Shown piece by piece: positions 1 to 8,067 of a stretch of 61,937 nucleotides of DNA (position 1 is its first letter; the number at the start of each line of letters is the position of its first letter). Under the pieces are notes generated by a model. The model did not search any database. It was not told where the DNA came from and worked only from the letters and a program-made list of their open reading frames with translations. Origin of the DNA: an uncultured bacterium (GTDB lineage Bacteria; Bacillota; Clostridia; Lachnospirales; Lachnospiraceae); contig CANSLJ010000025.1 of assembly GCA_947647735.1 (NCBI GenBank), positions 1 through 61,937 on the forward strand, given 5' to 3'. The translations under genes were made by a program, and so were the position numbers.

Positions 1-72
1 AAGGGGTTTCGGCCTCTTCCTTTTATTTTTGCCAACTATAATTTTACTTTAAGATTGACTTAACAATGATTC

Positions 73-267
73 TCACAAAAAATCCACTTGCCAAAATGTA
101 TTTTCTTTAAAAATATTTTGTGCAGGAATCCAATCTTGTACCCCATCTCCTAATATAATCTTTCGTTGTGTTTTAGCCTCTGTTAAAATCCATGATTTAA
201 GATATGTATATAGTCTTACAAAATCAGATATTATATAATATATCTCATCTAATACGTCTTCTGTCAT
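73..267 (-). CDS. Hypothetical 64-residue ORF, doubtful
   Basis: A 64-residue open frame in very AT-rich DNA. I recognise no domain. No Shine-Dalgarno sequence precedes the ATG at 267. The composition (Ile, Tyr, Lys, Trp) is protein-like rather than low complexity, so it may be the tail of a gene whose start has decayed. It lies next to a recombinase remnant, which fits decayed accessory DNA. Low confidence that it is expressed. Confidence 0.25.
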   Translation of the reverse strand: MTEDVLDEIYYIISDFVRLYTYLKSWILTEAKTQRKIILGDGVQDWIPAQNIFKENTFWQVDFL

Positions 268-504
268 AACTTGAATGACTTATGAAAATATTTTTTTCCA
301 TAATAATCCCCTTTATTTATGACTTGAAACTTAGAATTCATCCCCATCAACAATAATAGCTAATTTCCCTAAACTGAGAATACCACTTATTGATAATGAT
401 ACTACTGTTTGCTTCAATATATCTTATCATATTATTTAAAGTCTTCTGGGGAATACGAGAGTTATTATTACTATGATAAACTTAATATCATAATTTATCT
501 TCCC

Positions 505-537
505 ACAAAAAAGCAGGGACTCTCTCGAATCTCTGCT
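505..537 (-). terminator. Rho-independent terminator of the 120-aa gene
   Basis: Read on the minus strand, AGCAGAGA and TCCCTGCT form an 8-bp stem (one G-U pair) around a 10-nt loop. A run of six or more U follows. It sits just downstream of the gene ending at 560. Confidence 0.75.
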
Positions 538-559
538 CTCTTAATTATTTTTTAACCGT

Positions 560-922
560 CTAAAGATTTCTATACAATTCAGGATTAACATCATTAAAAT
601 TCATATCATAAAGCAATCCATTTAAATCATCTATTATAAGTCTGACAATATAAACTAACCCATTATTATTAAGTCCCATATTCTGTGCTTCATTTTCACT
701 TACATATTTATTTTTCAAAACATCATTTACTCTTTTCACACTCTCAACCGTTACATTCAAATTTTTAAAACCACATTTTGTTTTAATAAACTGAACAATT
801 GTTCCCCTTTCGATATGATCACACACTTCTTCAATGGATACCGTTTGTCCCTCATCTATCATCCTTAGTAATTCACCTGCAAAATAATTAAGTTGACCAA
901 ATATGGGTTGTTCATATTCCAT
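560..922 (-). CDS. Hypothetical protein, 120 aa
   Basis: No family recognised. The start is well supported: an AAGGAGG ribosome binding site at 933-939 lies 10 nt before the ATG at 922, and a good terminator follows. The protein is soluble and mixed helical, with no signal peptide or membrane segment. The N-terminal half is acidic. The DNA is more AT-rich than the later housekeeping genes and a recombinase remnant lies just upstream, so it may have arrived by transfer. Real gene likely; function unknown. Confidence 0.6.
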   Translation of the reverse strand: MEYEQPIFGQLNYFAGELLRMIDEGQTVSIEEVCDHIERGTIVQFIKTKCGFKNLNVTVESVKRVNDVLKNKYVSENEAQNMGLNNNGLVYIVRLIIDDLNGLLYDMNFNDVNPELYRNL

Positions 923-1014
923 AGAACCAATTCCTCCTTAAATCTTTTGTAATATAATAAAATATAACTTTCAAAAAAGCAATTAAAAATAAATTAATTT
1001 TGCAGAGAACTGTC

Positions 1015-1233
1015 TTACAGTTCTCCAACAAAATTATAAACAATCCTTACTTCCTGTGTCTTTACTCCGTCAATCTTCTTTAACTCTCCAATCAGTATGC
1101 GGTTAATCAGCCTGTTTAGCACAGCCTCGTCAAGTTCAGTAATAGCCGCATACCGCTTGATTTCCTCCATGAACGTCCGCACATCACCTTCCGAGTATTC
1201 TTCCTCACTGATAAGTGCCGCTATCTCCTGCAT
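1015..1233 (-). pseudogene. C-terminal remnant of a large serine recombinase
   Basis: The 72 residues resemble the extreme C-terminus of Tn4451/Tn1549-type large serine recombinases: a coiled stretch, then an ITELDEAVLNRLINRI-like helix and a closing VRIVYNFVGEL strand, as in the DUF4368 region. An in-frame TAG lies nine codons upstream of the first Met, and the resolvase catalytic and recombinase domains are absent. Upstream DNA (about 1240-1330) reads as protein-like sequence in another frame (VEYSVDMTRFAEMV), which could be the preceding part displaced by a frameshift. I read it as debris of an excised or decayed integrative element. The family call is from memory of the motif, not a search. 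Confidence 0.6.
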
Positions 1234-1425
1234 ACGGTTCTGGTTCTTTTCCTGCTCCTTCTAATGACTCCGTACACCATCTCTGCAAATCTAGTCATGT
1301 CCACGGAATACTCCACAAAAACTTTACCCTAGTTTTGACTATTTATTCAGCCCTAGAATGTCAAAGTAAATTCCAATTCATATACCTATTTCCCCATTCT
1401 CCTTCAAATATCTCACTATTCGTTT

Positions 1426-1464
1426 AAACCCCTTTATTCTAAATCAAACCCCTTTATTCTAAAT
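1426..1464. repeat. 20-bp tandem duplication at a gene end
   Basis: AAACCCCTTTATTCTAAAT occurs at 1426-1444 and again at 1446-1464, a perfect repeat with period 20. It overlaps the stop codon of the minus-strand gene ending at 1434. Because 20 is not a multiple of three, it has probably changed that protein's last few residues. Confidence 0.85.
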
Positions 1465-2750
1465 TCAAAAATATACGCCTTTTCATTTGAACTAATACAT
1501 AAATAATACTCATAGAGGCCATCCCTCACCCTAAAAATTTCCACATCATTAATGACATAGCCCTTTAAATCAGAACACTTTGTAATATCAGAAGAAATAT
1601 TCATCTTCGATAACGCATATTGAAGTATATGTATCTCTGGTTCCGGTACATCGTTTCTAATCGTTTCAACATTATTCCAAAATTTAGTATATATACTTCC
1701 ATCCCAACTATAAGACTTCGTTTGCGTTAATTTATTATCGTTCCAATCATAGGTCGATGCGTTTCTCCAAATATCTTTTACATTGTGTCCATCAGAATCA
1801 CTCACTTTTTCAAGATCCGTTCTCCCGCCAGATATCTCTTCCATCTCATAATCTTCTTCTGGATATCCGTCTTCTAATGCTGCCATTGGAGTCTCCTCCT
1901 GTCGTTCTAAAGCCTCCTGCTCTTCCCCCTGCGCCTGCTGTAAAGCTGCTTGCTCTTCCTCCTGTATCCGCCGTAAGGCTTCCTCTTCTTCCTCCTGCTG
2001 CCGCAGTGCCTCTTCCTGCCTCCGACGGATCATATCCTGCCTCTGAATAAAAGCAGTCTCTCCGGTAGTCTCGATTGCTTCGGCTAATATTTGAAGCTCC
2101 CCTTCTTCATCTTCTGCTTCTGCACAGGCATCTGCTAATATTATGTACACCTCTGAACGCCGCTCCGACAGCTCTTCGCTTCCCGTTTCGGCAATTCCTT
2201 CTTTTACACTTTTCAGCGCCCTCTCATAGTCTCCGTCGGCTATATATTGATCCACCAGCCCAGCATATGCTTTTATCAGAACTTCTTCCAACTCCTCGCT
2301 TCCTGTCTTCTCAATGCCTTTCCTTGCTCCTTTCAGCGCATCCTCGTAATAATGCAGCGCTTCACGGTACTCCTCCTTTTCATAATATTTCTCTGCCAAC
2401 CGCATTGCTCTTTTGCAATGATAGGAATCACCTGTAAAGTAAACAATACTCCCTATTCCAAGTACCAAAACAACCCCTGCCGTCAAACCGGCTATGAGCA
2501 ATTTCCGTTTTCCAAACATATTTCGGGCTTTCTTATCGCACCCTCCGTATATCGCTTGTTCCGCCTCTTCACCGCCAGACACTCCCACAGTTCTATCAAT
2601 CACTGCTCCGCAATAAATACAAAATTTATTCCCTGTATCATTTTCTTTTCCACACTGTCCGCAGGTTATAGATGTCTCCATCGCAGCTCCACAGCAGTCA
2701 CAAAATCTATCTCCATCTTCATTTTCTTTTCCACATTGTCTGCAAATCAT
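1434..2750 (-). CDS. Zinc-ribbon membrane protein with TPR-like and Glu/Gln-rich region
   Basis: 438 aa. Two CxxC...CxxC zinc ribbons occupy residues 3-21 and 30-48. A single transmembrane helix follows at about 83-106, so the zinc ribbons are probably cytoplasmic and the rest outside. Residues 110-230 are helical pairs with YEKEEYREALHYY-type spacing that look like tetratricopeptide repeats. A long Glu/Gln/Arg coiled-coil (about 235-295) leads to a C-terminal globular domain I do not recognise. The start is preceded by AGAGGAAG. It lies 26 nt after the next zinc-ribbon gene (2777-3871), so the two are probably cotranscribed. Function unknown; a surface sensor or scaffold is inference. Confidence 0.75.
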   Translation of the reverse strand: MICRQCGKENEDGDRFCDCCGAAMETSITCGQCGKENDTGNKFCIYCGAVIDRTVGVSGGEEAEQAIYGGCDKKARNMFGKRKLLIAGLTAGVVLVLGIGSIVYFTGDSYHCKRAMRLAEKYYEKEEYREALHYYEDALKGARKGIEKTGSEELEEVLIKAYAGLVDQYIADGDYERALKSVKEGIAETGSEELSERRSEVYIILADACAEAEDEEGELQILAEAIETTGETAFIQRQDMIRRRQEEALRQQEEEEEALRRIQEEEQAALQQAQGEEQEALERQEETPMAALEDGYPEEDYEMEEISGGRTDLEKVSDSDGHNVKDIWRNASTYDWNDNKLTQTKSYSWDGSIYTKFWNNVETIRNDVPEPEIHILQYALSKMNISSDITKCSDLKGYVINDVEIFRVRDGLYEYYLCISSNEKAYIFEFRIKGFDLE

Positions 2751-2776
2751 GTTTCTTCCTCTTTTTATTTATTCGT

Positions 2777-3871
2777 TTATCGGTCCACAACCGTCGCAAT
2801 ATTAGGATCATAGCAAAATCCTTCTATCTCATATATATAACCATAAAACATCAGATCATATCTATCATACCATTTCCCGATCATCTGTCTTTCCATATCG
2901 TATGGTGACAGCGATTTCTTGATCACTTGACCATTTTCATCCAGGGTAACAGTCATCTCATGCTTTGTTCCATTAATCGCACTTCCTTCTCCTTTTGAAA
3001 TATCTGTAGTCAGATACATCTTTACATGCACTACTACATTATGAAATTTAAGTTGTGTATTAACATCTTTTATGTTCATTACATACCAATATGTATAATA
3101 CTCTTCCCCCTGGTTATCTGTATGCTCACGGCACTCTGTGTGTGGAGACAGCGTAAAATACGGCTGAAAATTAGATGCTGTGAGCATTATTCCCACCTGT
3201 TCTTTACATCTTTTGCATATCCCGGAATCTATTAATTCATGTCCCAATGCATATGCCTCTATTGTCTGACACCGATTACACATTTTATCTGTATCACAAG
3301 TCGCATACTCTATATTCCACTCATGACCTAACATCTCACCATTTGCTCCGCAGACACTGCATATTTGTGGCTCTAAGCATAAATTTCCTTCCCACATATG
3401 TCCCAGTGCCTCTCCCACTGTTTCTCCACAAATGGTACACACGGATGCTTCCATACAAGTAGGTTCTGTATAAGTATGTCCCAACGCTTCTCCACTTATT
3501 TCACCACAAACAGTACATATCTCCGGTTCTGTACAAGTGGCTTCCAACCAGTCATGACCTAACGCTTCCCCTCTCGTTTCTCTACCTTTCACACAGATTT
3601 CCGGCTCTGTACAGGTAGCTTCCAGCCACTCATGCTTTATATGCCAGCCTTTTGCCACCCCAAAAACCATCAGACAGACCACAGCAACAAAAATACCCAG
3701 CCCGCCAATAGCAATCCACTTTTTCAGATTAAAATTACTTTTTTCAGCAAAATTTGCAGGCTCCTGTTCGGCATTTTGAAACAGTGGTGCCTCATTTTCA
3801 ATCCGATTTCCACACTCGGGACAAAATAAAGTCCCCTCATCCAACTGCGCTCCACACTCTTCACAGAACAT
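2777..3871 (-). CDS. Zinc-ribbon membrane protein with GEALGH/Cys repeats
   Basis: 364 aa. I place the start at 3871 (MFCEECG) because GGGAGG lies 8 nt upstream; an earlier in-frame ATG at 3877 would be only 2 nt from it. An N-terminal zinc ribbon (CEEC...CPEC) and one membrane helix are followed by about five imperfect repeats of 26-30 residues containing ATCTEPEICTVCGE and a closing EALGH. Each carries a CxxC pair, so the outer segment could bind metals or form disulfides. The last ~130 residues are a separate domain of unknown type. The gene has its own promoter at 3999-4026 and probably drives the gene at 1434-2750 as well. Confidence 0.75.
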   Translation of the reverse strand: MFCEECGAQLDEGTLFCPECGNRIENEAPLFQNAEQEPANFAEKSNFNLKKWIAIGGLGIFVAVVCLMVFGVAKGWHIKHEWLEATCTEPEICVKGRETRGEALGHDWLEATCTEPEICTVCGEISGEALGHTYTEPTCMEASVCTICGETVGEALGHMWEGNLCLEPQICSVCGANGEMLGHEWNIEYATCDTDKMCNRCQTIEAYALGHELIDSGICKRCKEQVGIMLTASNFQPYFTLSPHTECREHTDNQGEEYYTYWYVMNIKDVNTQLKFHNVVVHVKMYLTTDISKGEGSAINGTKHEMTVTLDENGQVIKKSLSPYDMERQMIGKWYDRYDLMFYGYIYEIEGFCYDPNIATVVDR

Positions 3872-3998
3872 TTTCATATCCTCCCATCTTATCAAATGAA
3901 TGCAAAATCCCCTTTTCCCAACCAGAATAAAACAAAATAAAGGGTAGCTGTCGTCAAACAGAACCCAATTTTATATATCTTCCCAAAAATCCATTTAC

Positions 3999-4026
3999 AG
4001 TGTACCCCCCCGAACCTTTCTGTCAA
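3999..4026 (-). promoter_or_regulatory. Promoter for zinc-ribbon genes, G7 tract in spacer
   Basis: On the minus strand TTGACA (4021-4026) and TACACT (3999-4004) are separated by 16 bp. The spacer ends in a run of seven G immediately before the -10. A very similar arrangement is found at 39727-39754. The rest of 3872-4174 holds this promoter and the csoR promoter and no gene I can support. Confidence 0.65.
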
Positions 4027-4108
4027 GTTTTTGACTTTTCTAAATACAATTAAAAACACTGCAGATTCCACTGCAATAAAAAATACAGCAAAACGGAATC
4101 TTTTTTTA

Positions 4109-4154
4109 TTGACAACACGCTTCTCTCGTGTATAATATACCCTATAGGGGTATA
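4109..4154 (+). promoter_or_regulatory. csoR-copA promoter with CsoR operator
   Basis: TTGACA (4109-4114), a 16-bp spacer and TATAAT (4131-4136). A near-perfect palindrome TATACCCTATAGGGGTATA (4136-4154) overlaps the end of the -10 and the start site. This is the TA-flanked C-tract/G-tract dyad known for CsoR. Copper release of CsoR should open the promoter. Confidence 0.85.
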
Positions 4155-4174
4155 TAGAAAGCGAGGTTCTCTCT

Positions 4175-4492
4175 ATGGAAACTGAAAAAAACTGCTGCAA
4201 CGGCGACTGCTGCCTGAAACACAAGCACCGGGAAGACAAGGAATACCGCGACCTGATTCACCGCTTAAACCGTATCGAAGGACAGGTGCGGGGCATCCGC
4301 TCCATGGTGGAGGAGGAGCGTTACTGTGTGGATATCATCACTCAGGTCAGCGCCATTTCCTCTGCTCTAAATGCATTTAACAAAGCGCTGCTCTCCCAGC
4401 ATATTAAAACCTGTGTTGCGGATAATATCCGTAACGGCAACGATGAGGTTGTGGATGAACTCTGTGAGACTTTAAAGAAATTGATGAAATAG
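4175..4492 (+). CDS. csoR: Copper-sensing repressor CsoR
   Basis: 105 aa, DUF156/CsoR-RcnR family. The helical core contains LNRIEGQVRGI and the copper ligands expected for CsoR: Cys51 (RYC), His76 and Cys80 (HIKTC). The protein is cytoplasmic, binds DNA as a helical oligomer and is released by Cu(I). It sits 76 nt upstream of copA behind a promoter carrying a CsoR-type palindrome, so the pair is very likely autoregulated. Oddity: the N-terminal tail is Cys/His-rich (NCCNGDCCLKHKH, residues 7-18), which is not needed by the family and might bind additional metal. Confidence 0.92.
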   Translation: METEKNCCNGDCCLKHKHREDKEYRDLIHRLNRIEGQVRGIRSMVEEERYCVDIITQVSAISSALNAFNKALLSQHIKTCVADNIRNGNDEVVDELCETLKKLMK

Positions 4493-4568
4493 TGAGCTGC
4501 GCTCACATTACATACACCCGAGCAACACATGATGACAGGGTGTATACGATACTGAAATGGAGGCTTTT

Positions 4569-7244
4569 ATGATCAAAAAAGAAAAATTTGCGGTAACCGG
4601 CATGACCTGTTCCGCTTGTTCTTCCAGAGTGGAAAAATGCGTTTCCGCCCTCGAAGGTATAAGTACATGTGAAGTCAATTTGCTAACTGGCAGTATGCAG
4701 ACTTCCTATAATGAAGATGTCTTGAAAACAGCAGACATCATCGCAGCCGTGGAAAAAGCAGGCTACGGCGCATCTTCCTTATCTACCACATTGGGTAATA
4801 ACGCAGCAAAAGATTCAGGTTCTACCGGAAATTCCTTACAGGAAACCATACAGAAGGCAAGAAAGGAAATGAAATTCCGCCTGATCTGTTCCTTTGTGTT
4901 CTGGATTCCGCTAATGTATGTGTCCATGTACCACATGTTCTACGAATGGTTCGGACTGCCGGTACCTGCCTTTATTATGCACGCTTTCCATGGCCCCGAA
5001 AATACGGTTACCTTTGCCTTCACACAGTTTTTACTGCTGCTGCCGATCATGTACTGCAACCGGGGCTACTTTATTCACGGATTTAAAAACCTATTCCGCA
5101 GAAGTCCCAACATGGACTCTCTGGTTGCCGTGGGCTCTGCCGCCGCTGTTGTTTACGGTGTCTTTGTCATCTACCGGTTAAGTTGGGGACTGGGACATCA
5201 GAATATGGAACTGATCGAACGCTATGGTATGGAAATCTACTTCGAATCCGCTGGAACAATTCTAACACTGATCACACTAGGGAAATATCTGGAAAGCCGT
5301 TCCAAGGCACAGACCAGCAAAGCCATCGAAAAATTAGTGAGTCTGGCGCCAAAGACTGCCCTTGTGCTATCCCTGGAAGGAACAGAACAGGAAGTTCCTG
5401 CCGACCAGGTCAAAGAAGGCGATATTGTGATCTTAAAGCCTGGTGCTTATGTGCCGGTGGATGGTGTAATCACCTCCGGTTCTTCCTCCCTGGATGAGTC
5501 TGCCATCACCGGTGAAAGCATCCCCGTAGAAAAAACCGTAGGTGATACCGTTATCTCCGCTTCCTTAAATAAGAGTGGCTATTTCCAGATGAAAGCGGTA
5601 AAAACCGGAGAAAATACTACGATCAACCAGATCATCCGACTTGTGGAAGAGGCTAGTGCCTCCAAAGCGCCCATAGCTAAACTGGCTGATAAGATAGCGG
5701 GTATCTTTGTTCCCACCGTTATGTGCATTGCACTCCTTGCCTTTTTCATCTGGATGCTTACCGGAGCAGGCTTTGAGTTCTCTCTGTCCATCGGTATCTC
5801 CGTGCTTGTCATTTCCTGTCCTTGCGCCCTAGGGCTTGCTACTCCTGTCGCTATCATGGTAGGTACCGGGAAGGGCGCGGAAAGCGGCATTTTGATCAAA
5901 TCCGGAGAAGCGCTTGAAACCGCCCATTCTGTGGATACCGTGGTGCTGGATAAAACCGGTACTATTACGCAAGGGAAGCCAGAGGTTACGGATATCCTGC
6001 CTCTTGGTATATCCCAAGAAGAACTACTCCATGCAGCGGTCATGCTGGAAAAACAAAGCGAGCATCCTCTGGCAGAAGCAATCCTGCAGTATGCGGATCA
6101 GGTTATGGAATCTTCCCTCTGGCAGGCAGAAAAATTTGAAGCCCTCTTTGGCAGAGGCATCCGCTGCACTTATCAGGGGGATACCTATTTTGCCGGAAAC
6201 CAAAAACTTCTAAAGGAGGAAGGCTTTGATCTTGCTTCTATAGAGGCAGAGTTTACAAGGCTTTCCGAGGAGGGAAAAACGGTACTGCTTTTTGCAAAAA
6301 AACGCAGCGACAATCCGCCAGACAATTCTGCCATACTTGGCATGATCGCTGTGGCTGACGTCGAAAAACCTTCCAGCGTAGAAGCCATCCGCCAGTTTGA
6401 AAAACTGGGGATAGACGTCGTTATGCTCACTGGCGACAATGAAAAGACTGCCGCCGCCATCGGCAGACGACTCCACATGAAACATGTGATCGCTCAGGTA
6501 CTGCCTCACCAAAAAGAGGAAAAGATCCGTGAACTGATGGAGCAAGGGCACAAAGTCGCGATGATCGGGGATGGCATCAACGATGCACCCGCTCTCGCCA
6601 GAGCGGATGTGGGCATCGCCATCGGCGCGGGAACTGATGTTGCCATCGAGAGCGCGGACGCTGTGCTCATCAAAAACGATCTGATGGATGCCGTCAACGC
6701 GATCCGACTCAGCAAATCCGTGATCCGCAATATCCGGGAAAATCTGTTCTGGGCGTTCTTTTACAACAGCATCGGCATTCCTCTTGCGGCGGGCGTGCTC
6801 TACCCGGCTTTCGGCCTGAAATTAAATCCCATGTTCGGCGCCGCCGCCATGAGCCTCAGCAGCGTATGCGTTGTATGCAATGCGCTCCGGCTCCGGTTCT
6901 TCAAACCTTTGAGAACAGAAAACGCTGAAAATAAAACCATATTGCAAAATACGCCTGCAAAAACTATGATCGAAACAGGCGAAAATAATACACCAAAAAC
7001 AACAAACACAGAAAAAGGAGAACAAACCATGAAAGAACTTACTTTAACCATCGAAGGCATGATGTGCGCACACTGTCAAAAACACGCTTCGGACGCTTTA
7101 AACGCATTAGAAGGCGTAACTGCTGAGGTAAATCTCGACGAAAAGAAAGCCTATGTGAAGGCAGACCATGAGATTGCTGATGATGTTTTCAAACAGGCGA
7201 TCGCTGATGCCGGTTATGAAGTGACCGAAATCGTAAGAGCTTAA
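4569..7244 (+). CDS. copA: Copper-exporting P1B-type ATPase CopA with C-terminal CopZ-like domain
   Basis: 891 aa. I start at 4569 because GGAGG ends 5 nt upstream; an in-frame ATG at 4557 overlaps that site. Domains in order: N-terminal HMA domain (GMTCSACS), membrane helices, actuator TGES, the CPC metal-transport motif (SCPCALGLATPV), phosphorylation site DKTGTIT, TGDN, and GDGINDAPALA. Final helices lead to a polar Thr/Asn/Lys linker. The last 71 residues form a second complete HMA domain (GMMCAHC), placed after the pump rather than before it. It exports Cu(I) from the cytoplasm and is cotranscribed with csoR. Confidence 0.95.
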   Translation: MIKKEKFAVTGMTCSACSSRVEKCVSALEGISTCEVNLLTGSMQTSYNEDVLKTADIIAAVEKAGYGASSLSTTLGNNAAKDSGSTGNSLQETIQKARKEMKFRLICSFVFWIPLMYVSMYHMFYEWFGLPVPAFIMHAFHGPENTVTFAFTQFLLLLPIMYCNRGYFIHGFKNLFRRSPNMDSLVAVGSAAAVVYGVFVIYRLSWGLGHQNMELIERYGMEIYFESAGTILTLITLGKYLESRSKAQTSKAIEKLVSLAPKTALVLSLEGTEQEVPADQVKEGDIVILKPGAYVPVDGVITSGSSSLDESAITGESIPVEKTVGDTVISASLNKSGYFQMKAVKTGENTTINQIIRLVEEASASKAPIAKLADKIAGIFVPTVMCIALLAFFIWMLTGAGFEFSLSIGISVLVISCPCALGLATPVAIMVGTGKGAESGILIKSGEALETAHSVDTVVLDKTGTITQGKPEVTDILPLGISQEELLHAAVMLEKQSEHPLAEAILQYADQVMESSLWQAEKFEALFGRGIRCTYQGDTYFAGNQKLLKEEGFDLASIEAEFTRLSEEGKTVLLFAKKRSDNPPDNSAILGMIAVADVEKPSSVEAIRQFEKLGIDVVMLTGDNEKTAAAIGRRLHMKHVIAQVLPHQKEEKIRELMEQGHKVAMIGDGINDAPALARADVGIAIGAGTDVAIESADAVLIKNDLMDAVNAIRLSKSVIRNIRENLFWAFFYNSIGIPLAAGVLYPAFGLKLNPMFGAAAMSLSSVCVVCNALRLRFFKPLRTENAENKTILQNTPAKTMIETGENNTPKTTNTEKGEQTMKELTLTIEGMMCAHCQKHASDALNALEGVTAEVNLDEKKAYVKADHEIADDVFKQAIADAGYEVTEIVRA
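7029..7244 (+). CDS. Candidate internally initiated CopZ-like copper chaperone
   Basis: Within copA and in the same frame, AGGAG at 7016-7020 is followed after 8 nt by ATG at 7029. Translation from it would give a free 71-residue HMA protein with the copper-binding MxCxxC motif (GMMCAHC), the size and start expected of CopZ. The upstream linker is low complexity. The simplest history is that a separate copZ gene lost the stop codon between it and copA. Whether ribosomes start here is not shown. Confidence 0.5.
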   Translation: MKELTLTIEGMMCAHCQKHASDALNALEGVTAEVNLDEKKAYVKADHEIADDVFKQAIADAGYEVTEIVRA

Positions 7245-7253
7245 TCTACCTAT

Positions 7254-7292
7254 AAAGCCGCTGCTAAAAGTTTCTTTGGCAGCGGCTTTTCA
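7254..7292 (+). terminator. Rho-independent terminator of csoR-copA
   Basis: AAAGCCGCTGC (7254-7264) pairs with GCAGCGGCTTT (7279-7289), an 11-bp stem around a 14-nt loop, ending in a short T run. It lies 10 nt after the copA stop. Confidence 0.85.
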
Positions 7293-7358
7293 CTCCTCTT
7301 AAACACATTTTCCGTCTTTCCTGCATATCATAAAATAAGACTCCTCATAGGAAATGCC

Positions 7359-7994
7359 ATGAAAAAAGCTGCCATTATCGGTTCTCCCACACTCCATAAG
7401 AATTATCAGTCCGCACTGGAAAATCTGTCCTGCAAAACTGTCATCCTCACCGATTCCTTTTACATTGAAAAACACCCTGATGCCTTTGACGGCCTGCTCC
7501 TTCCTGGCGGCGGTGACGTGCCCTCCTGTCTTGCCGAATACACAACTTCTTCCCAAACCTTCGATCTGTCTCTGGATTTAGAGCAGCTCCGCGCCCTGCA
7601 TCTTTTCCACAAAATGAACAAGCCCATTTTAGGCATCTGCAAAGGTATGCAGCTCATCAATCTCTATTTCCACGGCACTATTCGAGAAGTTTCAAACCCA
7701 GGTCTGCATCGCAGCCCGGAAAAGGACATTTTTCACCCCGCTGACAATCTACCCGGCTCCTTTCTCCATGCCCTCTACGGTACCCACATGCTGATCAACA
7801 GCAGCCATCACCAGTGCATCGACACCATCGGCAAAAATTTGCAGATCATTCAGTATGCCCATGACAAAACGGCAGAAGCCATCTCCCACCTCTCTGCCCC
7901 CATTATAGGAACACAATGGCATCCAGAAAGGATGCCGAAGCTTCCCCGTCAGGATGCCAATCTTTTATTTCAATATTTTATTTCTCTTCTTTAA
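7359..7994 (+). CDS. Gamma-glutamyl-GABA hydrolase-like class I amidotransferase (peptidase C26)
   Basis: 211 aa. The fold is that of class I glutamine amidotransferases: LLPGGGDVPS oxyanion region, the nucleophile elbow GICKGMQLIN with the catalytic Cys, and a C-terminal QWHPER carrying the catalytic His-x-Glu. There is no synthetase partner, which fits the stand-alone PuuD/C26 family that cleaves gamma-glutamyl bonds in the cytoplasm. At 211 residues it is a little shorter than E. coli PuuD. The substrate cannot be read from sequence. It is single, 115 nt after copA and convergent with the next gene. Confidence 0.8.
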   Translation: MKKAAIIGSPTLHKNYQSALENLSCKTVILTDSFYIEKHPDAFDGLLLPGGGDVPSCLAEYTTSSQTFDLSLDLEQLRALHLFHKMNKPILGICKGMQLINLYFHGTIREVSNPGLHRSPEKDIFHPADNLPGSFLHALYGTHMLINSSHHQCIDTIGKNLQIIQYAHDKTAEAISHLSAPIIGTQWHPERMPKLPRQDANLLFQYFISLL

Positions 7995-8067
7995 GATTTA
8001 CGATCCGCACTCAACCGATATGCAGATCATCCGGCAAAGTGCTTTTTTGATGCCAAACTTCGACCGC

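Noticed and set aside
3892-4239. 115-residue minus-strand frame overlapping the csoR promoter and start
   Set aside because: It runs through a consensus promoter and operator and into csoR, has no ribosome binding site and no recognisable domain.
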